From contig CALBMD010000401.1 of NCBI GenBank assembly GCA_937896265.1, positions 1 to 5,338 on the forward strand: 5,338 nt of DNA. The letters are read 5' to 3'. The position numbers and the translations under genes were made by a program. Below the pieces are notes generated by a model. It was not told the DNA's origin. It made no database searches and saw only the letters and a list, made by a program, of their open reading frames with translations. The DNA comes from an uncultured Pseudomonadota bacterium (GTDB lineage: Bacteria; Bdellovibrionota_B; Oligoflexia; Oligoflexales; Bog-1112). Shown piece by piece: positions 5,256 to 5,338 of the stretch (positions within the stretch are counted from its first letter, which is position 1; every line of letters begins with the position of its first letter).

Positions 5256-5294
5256 TTGACTAGACCTTGACAACGATCGTATGCGCACTATGTT
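5256..5294 (+). promoter_or_regulatory. Sigma-70 type promoter with tandem TTGAC motifs, facing the right edge
   Basis: A consensus -35 TTGACA (5267-5272) is followed after 16 nt by TATGTT (5289-5294), which matches 4 of 6 bases of TATAAT, so transcription would begin near 5301. A second motif, TTGACTA (5256-5262), precedes TTGACAA (5267-5273) by exactly 11 bp, one helical turn, with a 4-nt spacer. This is the layout of direct-repeat operators of OmpR/PhoB-type regulators, though the second motif may be chance. The T-rich stretch at about 5240-5257 could aid as an UP-like element. The gene served lies beyond the window; no start codon is seen downstream within it. Confidence 0.5.
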
Positions 5295-5338
5295 CTTCAT
5301 AGGTTTGCGAAATATCACTGCAAAACTAACAATCGAAT

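Noticed and set aside
5209..5257. Intrinsic terminator after the TPR/membrane protein
   Set aside because: T-runs are present but no convincing GC-rich stem precedes them; the best pairing is a 4-bp TTAG/CTAA.

Overview
The window looks like a chromosomal segment of a moderately AT-rich Gram-negative bacterium. The evidence is an exported protein ending in an aromatic residue like outer-membrane barrels, a lipoprotein, a LysR-type regulator and a gamma-class carbonic anhydrase. The four-cysteine lipoprotein and the NhaR-like regulator recall Bdellovibrionota/Oligoflexia genomes, but that placement is an inference with low confidence. No rRNA, tRNA or CRISPR array is visible.

Left part (1-2515): an NhaR-like LysR regulator, cut by the left edge, reads leftward. 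It is divergent from a tight three-gene cluster reading rightward: a small secreted barrel-like protein (961-1572), a CsbD-family stress protein (1609-1809) and a Cys-rich lipoprotein (1832-2515). Gaps of 36 and 22 nt and good ribosome binding sites suggest one envelope or stress operon, and its natural candidate regulator is the divergent LysR gene. The 246-nt divergent region holds a TATAAT box for the regulator and a hairpin flanked by an A-tract and a T-tract in the presumed leader of the operon.

Middle (2516-3004): a 489-nt stretch with no intact gene but much structure. It holds a perfect 14-bp-stem palindrome, then a segment of about 157 bp bounded by 20-21-nt inverted repeats (MITE-like element or structured RNA), a small hairpin, and a frameshifted relic of an IS3-type OrfA transposase. 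This is a scar region between two gene blocks.

Right part (3005-5208): a 99-aa protein of unknown function converges on, and overlaps by 45 nt, a rhodanese-like protein whose catalytic cysteine position is occupied by serine. That gene is head-to-head, with only 18 nt between start codons, with a gamma-carbonic anhydrase family protein (three zinc-ligand-type histidines). Next comes a 263-aa membrane protein combining N-terminal TPRs, two transmembrane helices and a PH-like C-terminal part. The last 130 nt carry no gene but contain a TTGACA promoter overlapped by a second TTGAC motif 11 bp upstream, probably driving a gene beyond the right edge.

The most noteworthy points are the inverted-repeat-bounded element, the Cys-to-Ser rhodanese-like protein with its codon-aligned antisense overlap, and the TPR/membrane/PH-like protein. 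No complete new multi-gene system is evident.
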